A stretch of 64,000 bases of DNA from Paenibacillus tyrphae (GCF_000722545.1 NZ_JNVM01000008.1:1-64000), one strand, 5' to 3'; positions 18,530 through 27,812 are shown, numbered from the stretch's first letter. Numbers and translations are program-made. The notes: generated by a model not told the origin, from the sequence alone.

Positions 18530-19534
18530 TTGGTTACCATCAAAGATATTGCCCAGCAAGCCAATGTTTCAACCACAACCGTCTCACGTGTGCTAAACAA
18601 TGACCAATCCTTTAACGTTTCGGAAAAGACTCGAAACAAAGTATTGGAGGTAGCCCGAAGATTGGGCTATAAAACAATTGTGGAACGTTACAATAAAAAA
18701 CATTATCGGCTTGCTTTGGTTTATAAGTCTTTTATTTTTAACAGCCATCTGGATAATGACTTTCATTTTTCTATTCGGAGCGGTATTGATAGAGTCTGTT
18801 TGCAGTATGAAATTGATAGCATAAATGTATTTAATTTTACTAATATGTCCGCTAGCCATATACATGGGGCTATTATCCAAGGCAACTACACGGATGAAGA
18901 GATTACCGGGATCGCCCGCTCGCTTGATACGGATAAAATTTTAGTTATCGGCAGATGCCCGAATGACAACAAATTCGACTCGGTATGGTTCGATACGAAA
19001 AAAGCCATTCATTCCGCCCTGGATTATCTCACAGGACTTGGACATCGTGACATTGGTTATATCGGCTCCATTGAGTCTCCCGATTTGGAGTTTGAAGATC
19101 GAAGAGATCAAGTATTCCTAAGATATATGTCGAAGTTCCCTGAATTCAAAAGCTCGAGAATCTACATCGGTGAAAACGGCATAAAGAGCGGGTACAAAAT
19201 GATGGAACGCGCGTTTCATGAAGGTCCGCTGCCTTCAGCTTTTTTTATTGCCAACGATCCTAATGCAATCGGCGCTTTGGAATTCCTTAAGGAACAGAAC
19301 ATCTCCGTTCCCGGAATGGTCAGTATCGTAGGGTTTAATGACCATTCCATGGCGCGTTATACGACTCCTTCCTTAACGACCGTGCATATCCCAACCGAAT
19401 ATATGGGTCAGACTGCCGTCCAAACCATCATTGAGCGAATCGAAGACGTTAGAAGCATGTGCAAGAAAGTTTTGATTCCGACTCAACTGATGATCCGCAA
19501 TAGCGCAGAGCGATTGCAAACCAAAAACCGGTAA
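18530..19534 (+). CDS. LacI/GalR family regulator, 334 aa
   Basis: Starts with the LacI helix-turn-helix (VTIKDIAQQANVSTTTVSRVLNN) followed by a periplasmic-binding-like sugar domain. AFFIANDPNAIGALEFLKEQNISVPGMVSIVGFNDHSMARYTTPSLTTV is the canonical signature near the C-terminus. The start is TTG at 18530 with GGAGG eight bases upstream. An in-frame ATG 20 codons earlier would put hydrophobic residues before the DNA-binding domain. It is convergent with the SBP-permease genes at 19.6-23 kb and is their likely repressor. Confidence 0.9.
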   Translation: MVTIKDIAQQANVSTTTVSRVLNNDQSFNVSEKTRNKVLEVARRLGYKTIVERYNKKHYRLALVYKSFIFNSHLDNDFHFSIRSGIDRVCLQYEIDSINVFNFTNMSASHIHGAIIQGNYTDEEITGIARSLDTDKILVIGRCPNDNKFDSVWFDTKKAIHSALDYLTGLGHRDIGYIGSIESPDLEFEDRRDQVFLRYMSKFPEFKSSRIYIGENGIKSGYKMMERAFHEGPLPSAFFIANDPNAIGALEFLKEQNISVPGMVSIVGFNDHSMARYTTPSLTTVHIPTEYMGQTAVQTIIERIEDVRSMCKKVLIPTQLMIRNSAERLQTKNR

Positions 19535-19562
19535 CCCTGTGATCAGAGTACCGGTCTTCTTT
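19527..19562. terminator. Terminator between LacI and SBP genes
   Basis: ACCGGTA (19527-19533) pairs with TACCGGT (19549-19555), followed by CTTCTTTTCC. It overlaps the LacI stop codon and lies between convergent genes. Confidence 0.6.
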
Positions 19563-19578
19563 TCCTATCTCGAATCTG

Positions 19579-21120
19579 TTATTTTGCGTTCTTCGTGTAC
19601 TGCTCGCTGAACTCTTCCATCACCTTATCCCCACCTGCTTTGCGCCACTGCTCAATGACCTTCTGCCAGCCCGCCTCATCCAGCTTCCCCGTAATGAATT
19701 TGGTTCGCGCATCCTCAATCATCTGCTTCAACTCGCTGCCTTTCGTCGTTAAAGTATCGGATACCAACGGATTCGCAGCGTTGTTCACCGCTATAGACTC
19801 ATTCTCCTGCATCATCTTGCTGAACTTCTCCATTAATGGCGTCTCTACCCCTTTGGTTTTCGCCGTGTATTTGGCCACTTGCAGCTGAAGATAGCCGGAG
19901 CCAATCTCCATGTCATGCAGCTTTTGATCTAAAAATACCGGCTTCCCCTCCTTCATTTGGTAATGCCTTCCTTCCAGACCCCAGCCAAGCAAATCGAGCA
20001 TCGCAGGATCGGACAGCTTATCGAAGAAAGCGAGGATCCGTTTCAACTCCGCTTCCGTTTTTACACTGGATTTCGGAAACATGTACACACTGTTATAGCC
20101 TTGTCCACCAGGCGTCCGTTCGCCCTTCGGCCCTTGGATACGGCTAATGACATCGACGTCGGCTCCTGGGAACGTCTTCGCAAGTGCAGCCTGATATCCG
20201 GCAGAATCAATCATGTTGGAGATAACGACGCCTGCTTTGCCTTGGTTGATGTCGTCCTTCTTCTGTCGGTTGTTGAGCACGGGGAAATCCTGCTTGATCA
20301 ACTTCTCTTCATACAGCTTCCTATAGAATCTCATCGCTTCCAAATATTCAGGCGACATGAAATCGGGGCTCATCTTGCCATCTTTCACTTCCCAGCCATT
20401 AGGAGCTCCGAAATAGGATGCTATGGTAGCGAAGCCTTCCAGCGTTTTCTCATCGGTTAAGCCAACTGTATCGTGCTTGCCATTCCGATCCGGATCGTTC
20501 CGTGTAAAGGCTTTCAACACCTCATAAAGCTCATGGATCGTTTTAGGTGCGCCGAGTCCTACATTCTTTAACCAATCGGTACGGAAAATAATGCCGGATG
20601 TCGCCAGATCACGCTCACGATATAAGCCGTATATTTTACCGTCTACCTTAATATTATCGAAGACCGCCTTGTTCATTTTGGAGAGATTCGGATATTGATT
20701 CAGGTAGGGACCAATCTCCCAGAACACGCCTGCTCGAACCGAGCTTAGTATGTTCGAATCTTTATTATTTTGAACAAGCATGGCTTTCGGCAGCTCACCG
20801 GAACCCAACGTTATGTTTACCTTGTCGTTGTAGGTAGATTTAGGCACCCAGGAAATATCCAGCTTTGTATTCGTATAGGCTTCTATCTTCTTCTGAATCT
20901 CGCTGTCTGGTTTAGGCGGCTCTGCATACATGTACGTCATCAGATTGAGCTGTAACGGTCCTTGTACCGTCTCCGTTTCACCGTTGGAAGAAGCTCCTGC
21001 CGGACTTTTCTCGCCTCCGCACCCTGACAGGATCGCAGTTGCCCCAACCAGAACTCCTAATGCAGTTATTCCTGTTTTATGAATCCCCCGCTGTCTGTTT
21101 CGTTTTTTTAGTCTTTTCAA
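19579..21120 (-). CDS. Extracellular sugar-binding lipoprotein, 513 aa
   Basis: The substrate-binding subunit of the second importer. A basic N-terminus and hydrophobic stretch (GITALGVLVGATAILSGC) end in a lipobox LSGC. The mature protein has NLMTYMYAEPPKPDSEIQKKIEAYTN, GELPKAMLVQN and DWLKNVGLGAPKTIHELYEVLKAFTRNDPDRNGKHDTVGLT, a combination typical of Paenibacillus LipO-like SBPs. The start is TTG at 21120 with AAGGAGG upstream at a slightly long spacing. It is followed upstream by two permease genes on the same strand, so the order is permease, permease, SBP. Confidence 0.9.
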   Translation of the reverse strand: MKRLKKRNRQRGIHKTGITALGVLVGATAILSGCGGEKSPAGASSNGETETVQGPLQLNLMTYMYAEPPKPDSEIQKKIEAYTNTKLDISWVPKSTYNDKVNITLGSGELPKAMLVQNNKDSNILSSVRAGVFWEIGPYLNQYPNLSKMNKAVFDNIKVDGKIYGLYRERDLATSGIIFRTDWLKNVGLGAPKTIHELYEVLKAFTRNDPDRNGKHDTVGLTDEKTLEGFATIASYFGAPNGWEVKDGKMSPDFMSPEYLEAMRFYRKLYEEKLIKQDFPVLNNRQKKDDINQGKAGVVISNMIDSAGYQAALAKTFPGADVDVISRIQGPKGERTPGGQGYNSVYMFPKSSVKTEAELKRILAFFDKLSDPAMLDLLGWGLEGRHYQMKEGKPVFLDQKLHDMEIGSGYLQLQVAKYTAKTKGVETPLMEKFSKMMQENESIAVNNAANPLVSDTLTTKGSELKQMIEDARTKFITGKLDEAGWQKVIEQWRKAGGDKVMEEFSEQYTKNAK

Positions 21121-21172
21121 TGTGGATGAAACCTCCTTCTAAAATTTAGTTCATGAACCGGCTTGTCTCTTA

Positions 21173-22051
21173 TTAGCCTTTCATTGCCCCTAGAAGAACC
21201 CCCTTAGTAAAATGCTTCTGCACAAACGGATAGACCAGCAAAATCGGTACCGTAGAGATCACGATCACGGCCATTTTGATCATGGTTGGAGGAGGAGCGA
21301 TGTAATTCTGTTCAAACTGCGCGGAGTCTCCGATTTCTCCTTGCGCTAATATGACGATTTGTCTAAGCCACACTTGAATGGGCCACATATGGGAATCATT
21401 GATGTACAGAATCGCATGTAAAAATGTGTTCCAATGATTTACGGCATAAAACAATGCGAATGCAGCGAGCACCGGTCCAGATATAGGTAATACGATGCGA
21501 ATCAACAGCACCAAATCATTACAGCCATCCATTTTGGCTGCTTCCTCCAACTCTGCAGGCAGCTCCCGAAAGAAGCTGACCACGACAATCAGGTTAAACG
21601 CGCTGATGGCACTCGGCAGCAGCAGGGACCAGTAGTTGTTAAGCAAGCCTAACGATTTCACCACGAGGAAGGTTGGCAGGATACCCCCATGAAAAAGCAT
21701 GGTGAATACGATCAACTTCATGCAAATTTTTCTGCCGTCGAAATCGCGCCTGGAAAGCGGATAAGCAAGCAGTGAAGTAAAGATAAGATTGATCAGTGTA
21801 CCAGCCGCAGTAATGCCCACGGTCACCAGCAGACTATGGACTATGATATGGCTTGAGAAAATATACCGATACCCCTCCAGAGAGAACGTCGTCGGCATGA
21901 AAATGAAGTCTCGCCCAAGCACATCCACCGGCTGTGCAAACGATACCAAAACGATGTAGAGAAATGGAATCAGCGAGATGAGCGCAATAAGCACAAGGAA
22001 CAAATCGTTTAAGCCATCGAAGATGCGGCTGCTCCAGCTTTTACCCACCAT
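21173..22051 (-). CDS. Carbohydrate ABC transporter permease (MalG/YtcP type), 292 aa
   Basis: A second-importer membrane subunit with LFLVLIALISLIPFLYIVLVSFA at the N-terminus. The EAA loop ELEEAAKMDGCNDLVLLIRIVLPISGP is intact, and the C-terminus is PFVQKHFTKGVLLGAMKG. AAGGAG stands nine bases before the ATG. It lies 16 bases after the stop of the frameshifted MalF-type permease. If that partner is truly non-functional, this subunit has no partner in the locus. Confidence 0.92.
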   Translation of the reverse strand: MVGKSWSSRIFDGLNDLFLVLIALISLIPFLYIVLVSFAQPVDVLGRDFIFMPTTFSLEGYRYIFSSHIIVHSLLVTVGITAAGTLINLIFTSLLAYPLSRRDFDGRKICMKLIVFTMLFHGGILPTFLVVKSLGLLNNYWSLLLPSAISAFNLIVVVSFFRELPAELEEAAKMDGCNDLVLLIRIVLPISGPVLAAFALFYAVNHWNTFLHAILYINDSHMWPIQVWLRQIVILAQGEIGDSAQFEQNYIAPPPTMIKMAVIVISTVPILLVYPFVQKHFTKGVLLGAMKG

Positions 22052-22067
22052 AAGTACCGTCTCCTTC

Positions 22068-23023
22068 TTAATACAACCCGCTTTCGCCGAATTTTTGGGC
22101 CAAGCGATTGGCTCCCACTACCAAAACAAATCCGACTATCGATTTAAACAAACCAACTGCAGTACTGTAGCTGAATTGTCCCCGCAAAATACCGGCTTTG
22201 TATACATACGTATCAAATACTTCGCCAACCTCGCTATTCATGGCGTTCAGTATCAGGAAAATTTGCTCGAAGCCGGTATCGAGGAAATCGCCTAGCCTGA
22301 GAATAAGCAGCACAACAATTACACTTCGGATCGCCGGCAGCGTGATATGCCATACTTGACGGAACCGTCCTGCGCCATCGATCGTTGCCGCTTCATACAA
22401 CTGCCGGTCGACTCCGGCCAATGCGGCCAGGAAAATGATCGTCCCCCAACCTGTATCCTTCCAAATCACCTGGGATACGATTATCGTGCGGAACCACTCG
22501 TTAGAGATAAGGAAGTTCACCTTCTCGAAGCCCAGCGCTGCAAGCGCCTCGTTCATGATGCCCCCTTCGGTCGTAAAGAAGATATAGGTGATCCCTGCTA
22601 CGACGACCCACGATACAAAATGCGGGATATACACAATTGTCTGAATGGCGCGCTTAAATAGCTCTTTACGAACTTCATTGAGCAACAAGGCCAGTACAAT
22701 CGGCAGCGGGAAAAAGAACAATAAATGATAAACAGCCAAAAGAAATGTGTTCTTAAACAGCAGCAGGAACGATGAATCGAAAAAAAACGCTCGAAGTGCC
22801 GCAGGCCCACCCACTTGCTTTGCAGCAACCCCAGCGTAGGCTGATAATCCTGAAAGGCGATCAGAAGCCCCCACATCGGTACATATTTGAAAATAAGGAA
22901 GTAGAGCATGCCGGGGATCGCCATGATATAGAGCCACCTGTTTTTGATCAAACGGCTGATTCTCCGCCTCTTCACGCTTCTCGAGACCGCTGCGGCCGTG
23001 CGGAAGTCAGTTCTGGCATCCAT
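22068..23023 (-). pseudogene. Sugar ABC permease (LplB/MalF type), frameshifted in a T8 run
   Basis: The N-terminal part (MDARTDFRTAAA... to GLRHFERFF) and the rest (DSSFLLLFKNTFLLAVYHLL... to LAQKFGESGLY) lie in different frames that meet at eight T residues on the reverse strand (22780-22787). Adding one T gives HFERFFFDSSFLLLFKNT, the same length as HFETFFTGAYFWRTIKNT in the intact permease at 6788-7744. The EAA loop (RQLYEAATIDGAGRFRQVWHITLP) and all later helices are preserved, so the damage is one base. AGGGAGG lies close before the ATG at 23023. It may be a true mutation, a sequencing error, or a slippage site. Confidence 0.85.
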
Positions 23024-23140
23024 CGTCCTCCCTATTTGGTTTTTTTTGCTAGCGTCAGCATACCACAAGCGCAAATTCCGTACAATTATTTACAGCTATC
23101 TATTTTACATCGCTTCCACTTTAAGGGATCTGCCCGATCT

Positions 23141-23349
23141 GTGAGCAAGAACGCAAACCTGACAACGGATTTCTTTCGCTTCTTTCGGCACCGGCGAGAC
23201 GAGCATTGGAACACCATGGAATCACTTCCTTACAGCAGCTCTCACAGTATAGCGAGAAAGAGATCCTGAAATTTCATGGGATGGGACCGGCATCTTTACC
23301 CAAACTTAGGATGGCTTTGCAGGAAAATGGGTTATCGTTCAAAGACTAA
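23141..23349 (+). pseudogene. Small RNAP-alpha-CTD-like helix-hairpin-helix protein, frameshifted
   Basis: A GTG at 23141 begins VSKNANLTTDF. After a one-base shift near 23170 the frame continues LSLLSAPARRALEHHGI, TSLQQLSQYSEKEILKFHGMGPASLPKLRMAL and QENGLSFKD, then a stop at 23347-23349. This matches the small (about 70 aa) proteins resembling the RNA polymerase alpha C-terminal domain that are common in Bacilli, with the HGMGP hairpin of the helix-hairpin-helix. Adding one T to the TTTC at 23169-23173 restores a continuous frame. The upstream ribosome site (AAGGG) is distant. It is probably decayed, unless the base was miscalled. Confidence 0.6.
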
Positions 23350-23367
23350 GGTCAAAACAAACTCAGC

Positions 23368-23412
23368 AGAAAGCTCTCGCCCGTTTCAAAAGCAAACCGG
23401 GCTTTCTTTCCC
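23368..23412 (+). terminator. Possible terminator after the helix-hairpin-helix pseudogene
   Basis: AGAAAG and GCCCG pair with CGGGC and CTTTCT around a loop, with a five-base bulge on the left arm and a short T-rich tail. It sits directly after the stop at 23349. Confidence 0.4.
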
Positions 23413-23460
23413 TGCACATTTATTTTAATCGCAATAATTATCATTTGCCTATTGGAGTTA

Positions 23461-23505
23461 AAAAAATATCCCCGGATGAAGCGCTCTGGCTTCCTCCAAG
23501 GATAT
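23461..23505 (-). terminator. Terminator after the molybdopterin oxidoreductase gene
   Basis: On the reverse strand GATATCC and GGATAT(T) enclose a long loop and are followed by seven T. It starts 14 bases past the stop. Confidence 0.55.
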
Positions 23506-23518
23506 CTGTGTTACTCGA

Positions 23519-25576
23519 CTAGCTGACACTTTCCAGCTTTTTCACCTGCACCCGTCCCGAGAAAAAGACGGCCCCGCCGCCCATATCCGCCAGCCTGTCC
23601 GGGGTGAGAGCATTCACCAGGCGGCTGCTTCCTTCCGCGTCCGCCCATAAGCCCTGGCTGACGACGGTACCGCGAACAACGTCGTCGCCCACCGCCGCGG
23701 TCAGCTCGCACGAGCCTCGCGAGTTCCAGACCCGGACACGTTCGCCGCTCCGGATTCCCAAGCTCTCGGCGTCTTCCGTATGCATGTAGAGCTTCGGCTC
23801 GCTGCCTTCCAGCCGGACATGCTTTGCATTGTGCGAGAACGTCGAGTTTAAGAAATTGTGATTGGGCGCCGGGATAAATTGAAACCGCAAAGCCTCATCC
23901 TCGTCTGTCTGCAGCGGCGTGTACGTAGGCAGCGGCGGAAGGCCTTTTAGCTCCATCGCCCTGGAGTAAAGCTCGATCTTTCCGCTCGGCGTAGGCAGCT
24001 TGCCCGGAAACAGCGGCCGGACGTTCGCTCTCGCGTACTGCTCCTCCAGAAGCCGCTCATACGTAATGCTCTCCAGATTCGGATTGGCCGGATTGTTCAG
24101 CGCCTGCCGGATCATGTCCTCGTCCGAATCGCGCAAAGCTTCTTCCTCGAAACCCATGCCTTGGGCCAGCAGCCGGAAGACGTCCGGATTGGACTTGCTT
24201 TCGCCGTAAGGCTCAACGGCTGGCTGTTGGATCTGGACATAATGATGCCAGTAAGAACGGTAAATATCATGGTTTTCGAAGGAAGACGTTGCCGGAAGCA
24301 CCAGATCGGCGTACCGCGCGGTCTCCGTAAGAAACAAGTCGTGTACCACCGTGAATAAATCTTCGCGCATCAACCCTTGCCGTACTTTGCCAGCATGCGG
24401 AGCGACGACCGCCGGGTTCGAATTGTACACGTAAAGCGAACGGATCGGCGGATCGAGCTCCAACAGCGCATTTCCAAGCAGATTCATATTGACGGAGCGG
24501 GCCGGCTGCTTGCGCAATTGCGGACGCTGCAGGGCCGCTTTGTTGAATTCCAAATAGCTTCCGTTGCCCTTGATCGCCCCGCCGCCGCGATGCATCCATT
24601 GACCTGTCAGCGCCGGAAGGCAGGCGATCGTTCGAACGCACATCCCTCCGTTGTCATGGTGCTGAATCCCGTTGCCGATCCGAATGAAGGACGGGGTCGT
24701 ACGGCCGTACAATCGGGCAAGCTCATAAATGTCGTCCACGGGCACGCCCGTAACGGAGGACACGAATTCCGGGTCATACGACTTCACATGCTGGCGGAGC
24801 TTTTCGTGTCCGACCGTATACGTTTGTAAGAACGTTTCGTCCGTCATGCCCTCTTCGAACAAAATATGCATCAGGCCAAGCGCAAGAGCGGCATCCGTTC
24901 CCGGGCGAATCGGAATGAACCAGTCCGCCCATTTGGCCGTCCGATTGCGATGTACGTCGATCGCCACGATACGGGCGCCGGTCTTGCGCGCCTTCTCCGC
25001 AAGCACGATCTGGTGCAGGTTGGTGCTTACCGCATTAATGCCCCACATCACAATCAGCTTGGCGTGGACCGTATCCTCCGGGGACGTTCCGTAGCTGCCG
25101 CCCATCGTATATCGGTACCCTTCCGTTCCCGCGGCTTCGCATATCGTTTGCTCAAGCCGGCTGGCGCCCAGGCGGTGGAAGAAGCGCCGGTCCATGCCCT
25201 CCGTCCCGATTCTCCCCATATTCCCGTAAAAGCTGTACGGCAGGATGCTTTCCGCCCCTTCCGTCGCGATAAGCGTCTTCCACTTGGAGACGATCGTCTC
25301 GATTGCTTCCTCCCATGAGATACGTTCGAACGCGCCGTCTCCCTTCTTCCCCGTTCGTTTCATTGGATAGCGAAGACGGGCCGGGTCATACAAGCGCTCG
25401 GCCATATGGCGTACTTTGTTGCATATGGCGCCCTGTGTCATCGGATGCGAAGGATCTCCCTCCACCTTCACGATTCGCCCCGCTTCTTTATGCAGTAGCA
25501 AGCCGCATTGATCCGGACAGTCCAACGAGCACACGCCCCGTACGATTTCTGTCGTTTTATCCTCTATCGCGTTCAT
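23519..25576 (-). CDS. Molybdopterin-dependent oxidoreductase with [4Fe-4S] site, 685 aa
   Basis: A cytoplasmic (no Tat signal) member of the formate dehydrogenase/DMSO reductase superfamily. The Fe-S ligands CSLDCPDQC (16-24) and the later Cys in GAICNKVRHMAERLYDP are present. Cofactor-binding segments follow: MWGINAVSTNLHQIVLAEKARKTGARIVAIDVHRNRTAKWADWFIPIRPGTDAALALGLMHIL. The C-terminal molydop-binding domain is near MHTEDAESLGIRSGERVRVWNSRGSCELTA. AGGAGG stands six bases before the ATG. It appears monocistronic, with no small electron-transfer subunit nearby. The substrate is not determinable. Confidence 0.9.
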   Translation of the reverse strand: MNAIEDKTTEIVRGVCSLDCPDQCGLLLHKEAGRIVKVEGDPSHPMTQGAICNKVRHMAERLYDPARLRYPMKRTGKKGDGAFERISWEEAIETIVSKWKTLIATEGAESILPYSFYGNMGRIGTEGMDRRFFHRLGASRLEQTICEAAGTEGYRYTMGGSYGTSPEDTVHAKLIVMWGINAVSTNLHQIVLAEKARKTGARIVAIDVHRNRTAKWADWFIPIRPGTDAALALGLMHILFEEGMTDETFLQTYTVGHEKLRQHVKSYDPEFVSSVTGVPVDDIYELARLYGRTTPSFIRIGNGIQHHDNGGMCVRTIACLPALTGQWMHRGGGAIKGNGSYLEFNKAALQRPQLRKQPARSVNMNLLGNALLELDPPIRSLYVYNSNPAVVAPHAGKVRQGLMREDLFTVVHDLFLTETARYADLVLPATSSFENHDIYRSYWHHYVQIQQPAVEPYGESKSNPDVFRLLAQGMGFEEEALRDSDEDMIRQALNNPANPNLESITYERLLEEQYARANVRPLFPGKLPTPSGKIELYSRAMELKGLPPLPTYTPLQTDEDEALRFQFIPAPNHNFLNSTFSHNAKHVRLEGSEPKLYMHTEDAESLGIRSGERVRVWNSRGSCELTAAVGDDVVRGTVVSQGLWADAEGSSRLVNALTPDRLADMGGGAVFFSGRVQVKKLESVS

Positions 25577-25663
25577 TGCTTGCCTCCTAGCGAATCCAAC
25601 TTCTTTCTTATCTTTTTCTCCATTGCGCGTTCATCTCCTGCCGCATCCGGTGCGACTGCTTTA

Positions 25664-26647
25664 TTAGCTCAACAATAGAACTTTCCCGTGGATGCCCGAC
25701 TCCGCGGCATGGATCGCGCTTTTGACGTCCGTCAATTCAAATCTGGCTCCGATCTTCATCATCGCCAGCTTTTTCTCCTGTACGAGATGCAGCACTTGCC
25801 CAAAAGCCGCCTCCCATTCCTCCTGCGACGAATTCCGCACCCATTGCCGGAGATAGAACGGCAGGACGCGGATCTGCGTTCCCCGAACCGCTTCATGCCA
25901 TACTGCCGGAATACCTGAAAGCAGCCCGATGCTTAAGATCGTTCCGTCCGTCTTCACGCAGCGCACCAGCTTTTCGCCTTCGGGTCCACCGATACTGTCG
26001 ATGGCCGCCGTGGCGCCTTGGCCTGCCGTAGCTTCTAAAATTCGATCCCGGACGGAGTCTTCCGCGGTGTTAAACACATAGGCCGCCCCAAGACGCCGCA
26101 GCTCGGAGGTATGGCGGTCGCTGCGTGTCAGAGCAATCATCCGGTATCCGAAAATAGGCGACAATTGGGCAAACGTTCTCCCGATAGCGGAACCCGCCGC
26201 ATTCACAACCAACACATCCCCGTGCGTTAACCGGAGCGCTGTGCGGCAGATCAACCAAGCGGTAACCGGGTTAATATAAAGCTGGCAAGCCGTGTCGTCG
26301 TCGATATCTTCCGGTACGGGAACGGCAAATTTGGCCGGGGCCGTCACATAGTCCTGCCACGTGCCGTCGCCTTGCAGAGGGAGTACGCGCTTCCCCAACA
26401 TTTGCTTCGGAACTCCCAGCCCTACGGCTTCCACAATTCCTATCCCTTCATAACCCGGAACCGCGGGCAACGTAATCCGGTGAGAATACGCTCCCCGAAT
26501 CGGGATCACATCCGATGGATTAATGGGCCGCGCCCGCATTTTGACGGAGATTTCACCCGGCCCCGGCACAAGCGGGGGCTTCTTCTCGATTTGCAACACC
26601 TCGCCGGGTTCACCGAAACGATAATAACGAACAACATTGGCCTCCAT
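25664..26647 (-). CDS. Zinc-independent MDR family oxidoreductase (quinone/enoyl reductase-like), 327 aa
   Basis: A medium-chain dehydrogenase/reductase. It has an N-terminal GroES-like domain (PGPGEISVKMRARPINPSDVIPIRGAY, PAVPGYEGIGIVEAVG) and a Rossmann domain (DVLVVNAAGSAIGRTFAQLSPIFGYRMIALTRS). The NPSD motif and the lack of zinc-binding cysteines place it with ETR/MECR or quinone-reductase-like members using NADPH. The ATG at 26647 is chosen because the family motif RYYRFGEPGEVLQIE follows at once; AGGGG is 11 bases upstream. It ends 87 bases before the oxidoreductase start, so the two may be co-transcribed. Confidence 0.87.
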   Translation of the reverse strand: MEANVVRYYRFGEPGEVLQIEKKPPLVPGPGEISVKMRARPINPSDVIPIRGAYSHRITLPAVPGYEGIGIVEAVGLGVPKQMLGKRVLPLQGDGTWQDYVTAPAKFAVPVPEDIDDDTACQLYINPVTAWLICRTALRLTHGDVLVVNAAGSAIGRTFAQLSPIFGYRMIALTRSDRHTSELRRLGAAYVFNTAEDSVRDRILEATAGQGATAAIDSIGGPEGEKLVRCVKTDGTILSIGLLSGIPAVWHEAVRGTQIRVLPFYLRQWVRNSSQEEWEAAFGQVLHLVQEKKLAMMKIGARFELTDVKSAIHAAESGIHGKVLLLS

Positions 26648-26760
26648 GAAATCGATTACCCCTGTTCTTTTAAATTCAGCCTGAAAAATTTTGATAAGCT
26701 GCACTCCCCATGCCTCAGCCCAAAAAATACCTAAACCTTAATATGGATACAAGACATAAA

Positions 26761-26790
26761 GTTAACCGCCTTCTGAGGAGGGCGGTTAAC
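26761..26790 (-). terminator. Terminator-like perfect hairpin after the GNAT gene
   Basis: GTTAACCGCC (26761-26770) and GGCGGTTAAC (26781-26790) form a perfect 10-bp stem. On the reverse strand it is followed by TTTATGTC, a weak T-tract. It lies between the GNAT and oxidoreductase genes. Confidence 0.6.
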
Positions 26791-26827
26791 TGAGCTAACG
26801 TCTCGTTAGTGTGTCCACAATGGCTTT

Positions 26828-27304
26828 CTATTGAGACAACTTCAGAATATATTCTTCAACTTCCTCAGCTCGTGAATTGGAGTATCCCTTGTCTTCTCCT
26901 TTTATCTCAAAGCCACACTTTTCCAATACGCGAATGGAAGCAATGTTATCCTTGGCCGCACGAGCATAAAGGGGACGAATGATTATACTATCCAGAAATT
27001 GAGAGAGTGCTTCCGTCGCGATACCTTTCCCCCAGTATTCACGTCCAATCCAGTAGCTAACTTCTCGTTCGCCAAACTGTTCAAAGCTTAGGACATGTCC
27101 TACCACATTTCCATTATAAATTACCGTCTTTTTTATAATCGTCTCATTGTTTAAAATCTTCTCCCAGTGTGCCTTAAAAGCGATCTTATCCGACGGGTCC
27201 TTAGCAGTAAAAGCGGCCATGAAATTGGAAATCGTATCCATCTGATGTTCAAAAAAAATCGATAGGTCATCTTCGATTACGTCACGCAACATCGCGATTT
27301 CCAT
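26828..27304 (-). CDS. GNAT family N-acetyltransferase, 158 aa
   Basis: Acetyl-CoA-dependent acetyltransferase of the RimJ/RimL-like group. Visible are VVGHVLSFEQFGEREVSYWIGREYWGKGIATEAL (the acetyl-CoA loop Q/R-x-x-G-x-G/A is represented by YWGKGIAT) and ARAAKDNIASIRVLEKCGF (motif B). The ATG at 27304 follows GAGGTG by about five bases; a four-codon longer frame is not supported. The acceptor is unknown. Confidence 0.87.
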   Translation of the reverse strand: MEIAMLRDVIEDDLSIFFEHQMDTISNFMAAFTAKDPSDKIAFKAHWEKILNNETIIKKTVIYNGNVVGHVLSFEQFGEREVSYWIGREYWGKGIATEALSQFLDSIIIRPLYARAAKDNIASIRVLEKCGFEIKGEDKGYSNSRAEEVEEYILKLSQ

Positions 27305-27446
27305 ATTGCACCTCATTAAGGTAAAATTTTTTTCAAACCACAGATAAATTTAGAATTCAACAAGAAAAAGCCGACCGTCGAAGTTTGCTATTCGTCTGAT
27401 TTACGATGAAATGACCAACCTATTTTTCTTATTCGACGTTGTATTC

Positions 27447-27569
27447 TCATATTCCTTGCTGTCCAAATAACGGAACCACTTCTGCACATTTTCTCAGCGA
27501 AAATCCCTCAATCCTATATTCGATGAATTGAACCCAAAGTTGAGGAACAAAAGGCGTAAGTAAAATCAT
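27447..27569 (-). pseudogene. Possible degenerate transposase fragment
   Basis: A 40-codon reverse frame reads PFVPQLWVQFIEYRIEGFSLRKCAEVVPLFGQQGI before a stop. The block W-x-x-F-I-E-x-R-x-x-G-x-SLRKCAE resembles the segment just after the zinc-binding part of IS1595-like transposases. Nothing recognisable follows. This is a short remnant at best and rests on memory of the family pattern. Confidence 0.3.
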
Positions 27570-27690
27570 AGGTAACCGGGCCTACCAGCCTCCCCCATTT
27601 TTCCGTTTGATCATCAATTTCGTAATGATTGAGCAGGTCAATGTCATGTTCGGGTCCTCCTGAAATTTTCCATAGGCCGATTGACGGCAT
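27514..27690 (-). pseudogene. Short coding fragment of unknown family, 58 codons
   Basis: A reverse frame from ATG at 27690 reads MPSIGLWKISGGPEHDIDLLNHYEIDDQTEKW and GRLVGPVTYDFTYAF, then low-quality sequence to a stop. Its residue mix looks like real protein, yet there is no ribosome site and the end runs into the transposase-like frame. It is probably the remnant of a gene cut by an insertion. The family is not recognised. Confidence 0.3.
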
Positions 27691-27812
27691 GAATAACGTT
27701 GTTTAAAATGGCTCCGGTTCGAGGTATACTGGTAGAGGCAAGGCTAAATGACGAAAGCGTGAACATAGCCCGTGCTTGCAGACCATCCTATTCGAACGAA
27801 GGAGCGAAATTA

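Noticed and set aside
23430..23450. Fur-like TAATTATCATTT stretch
   Set aside because: It lies between two convergent 3' ends, far from any start codon, and matches only part of the consensus.
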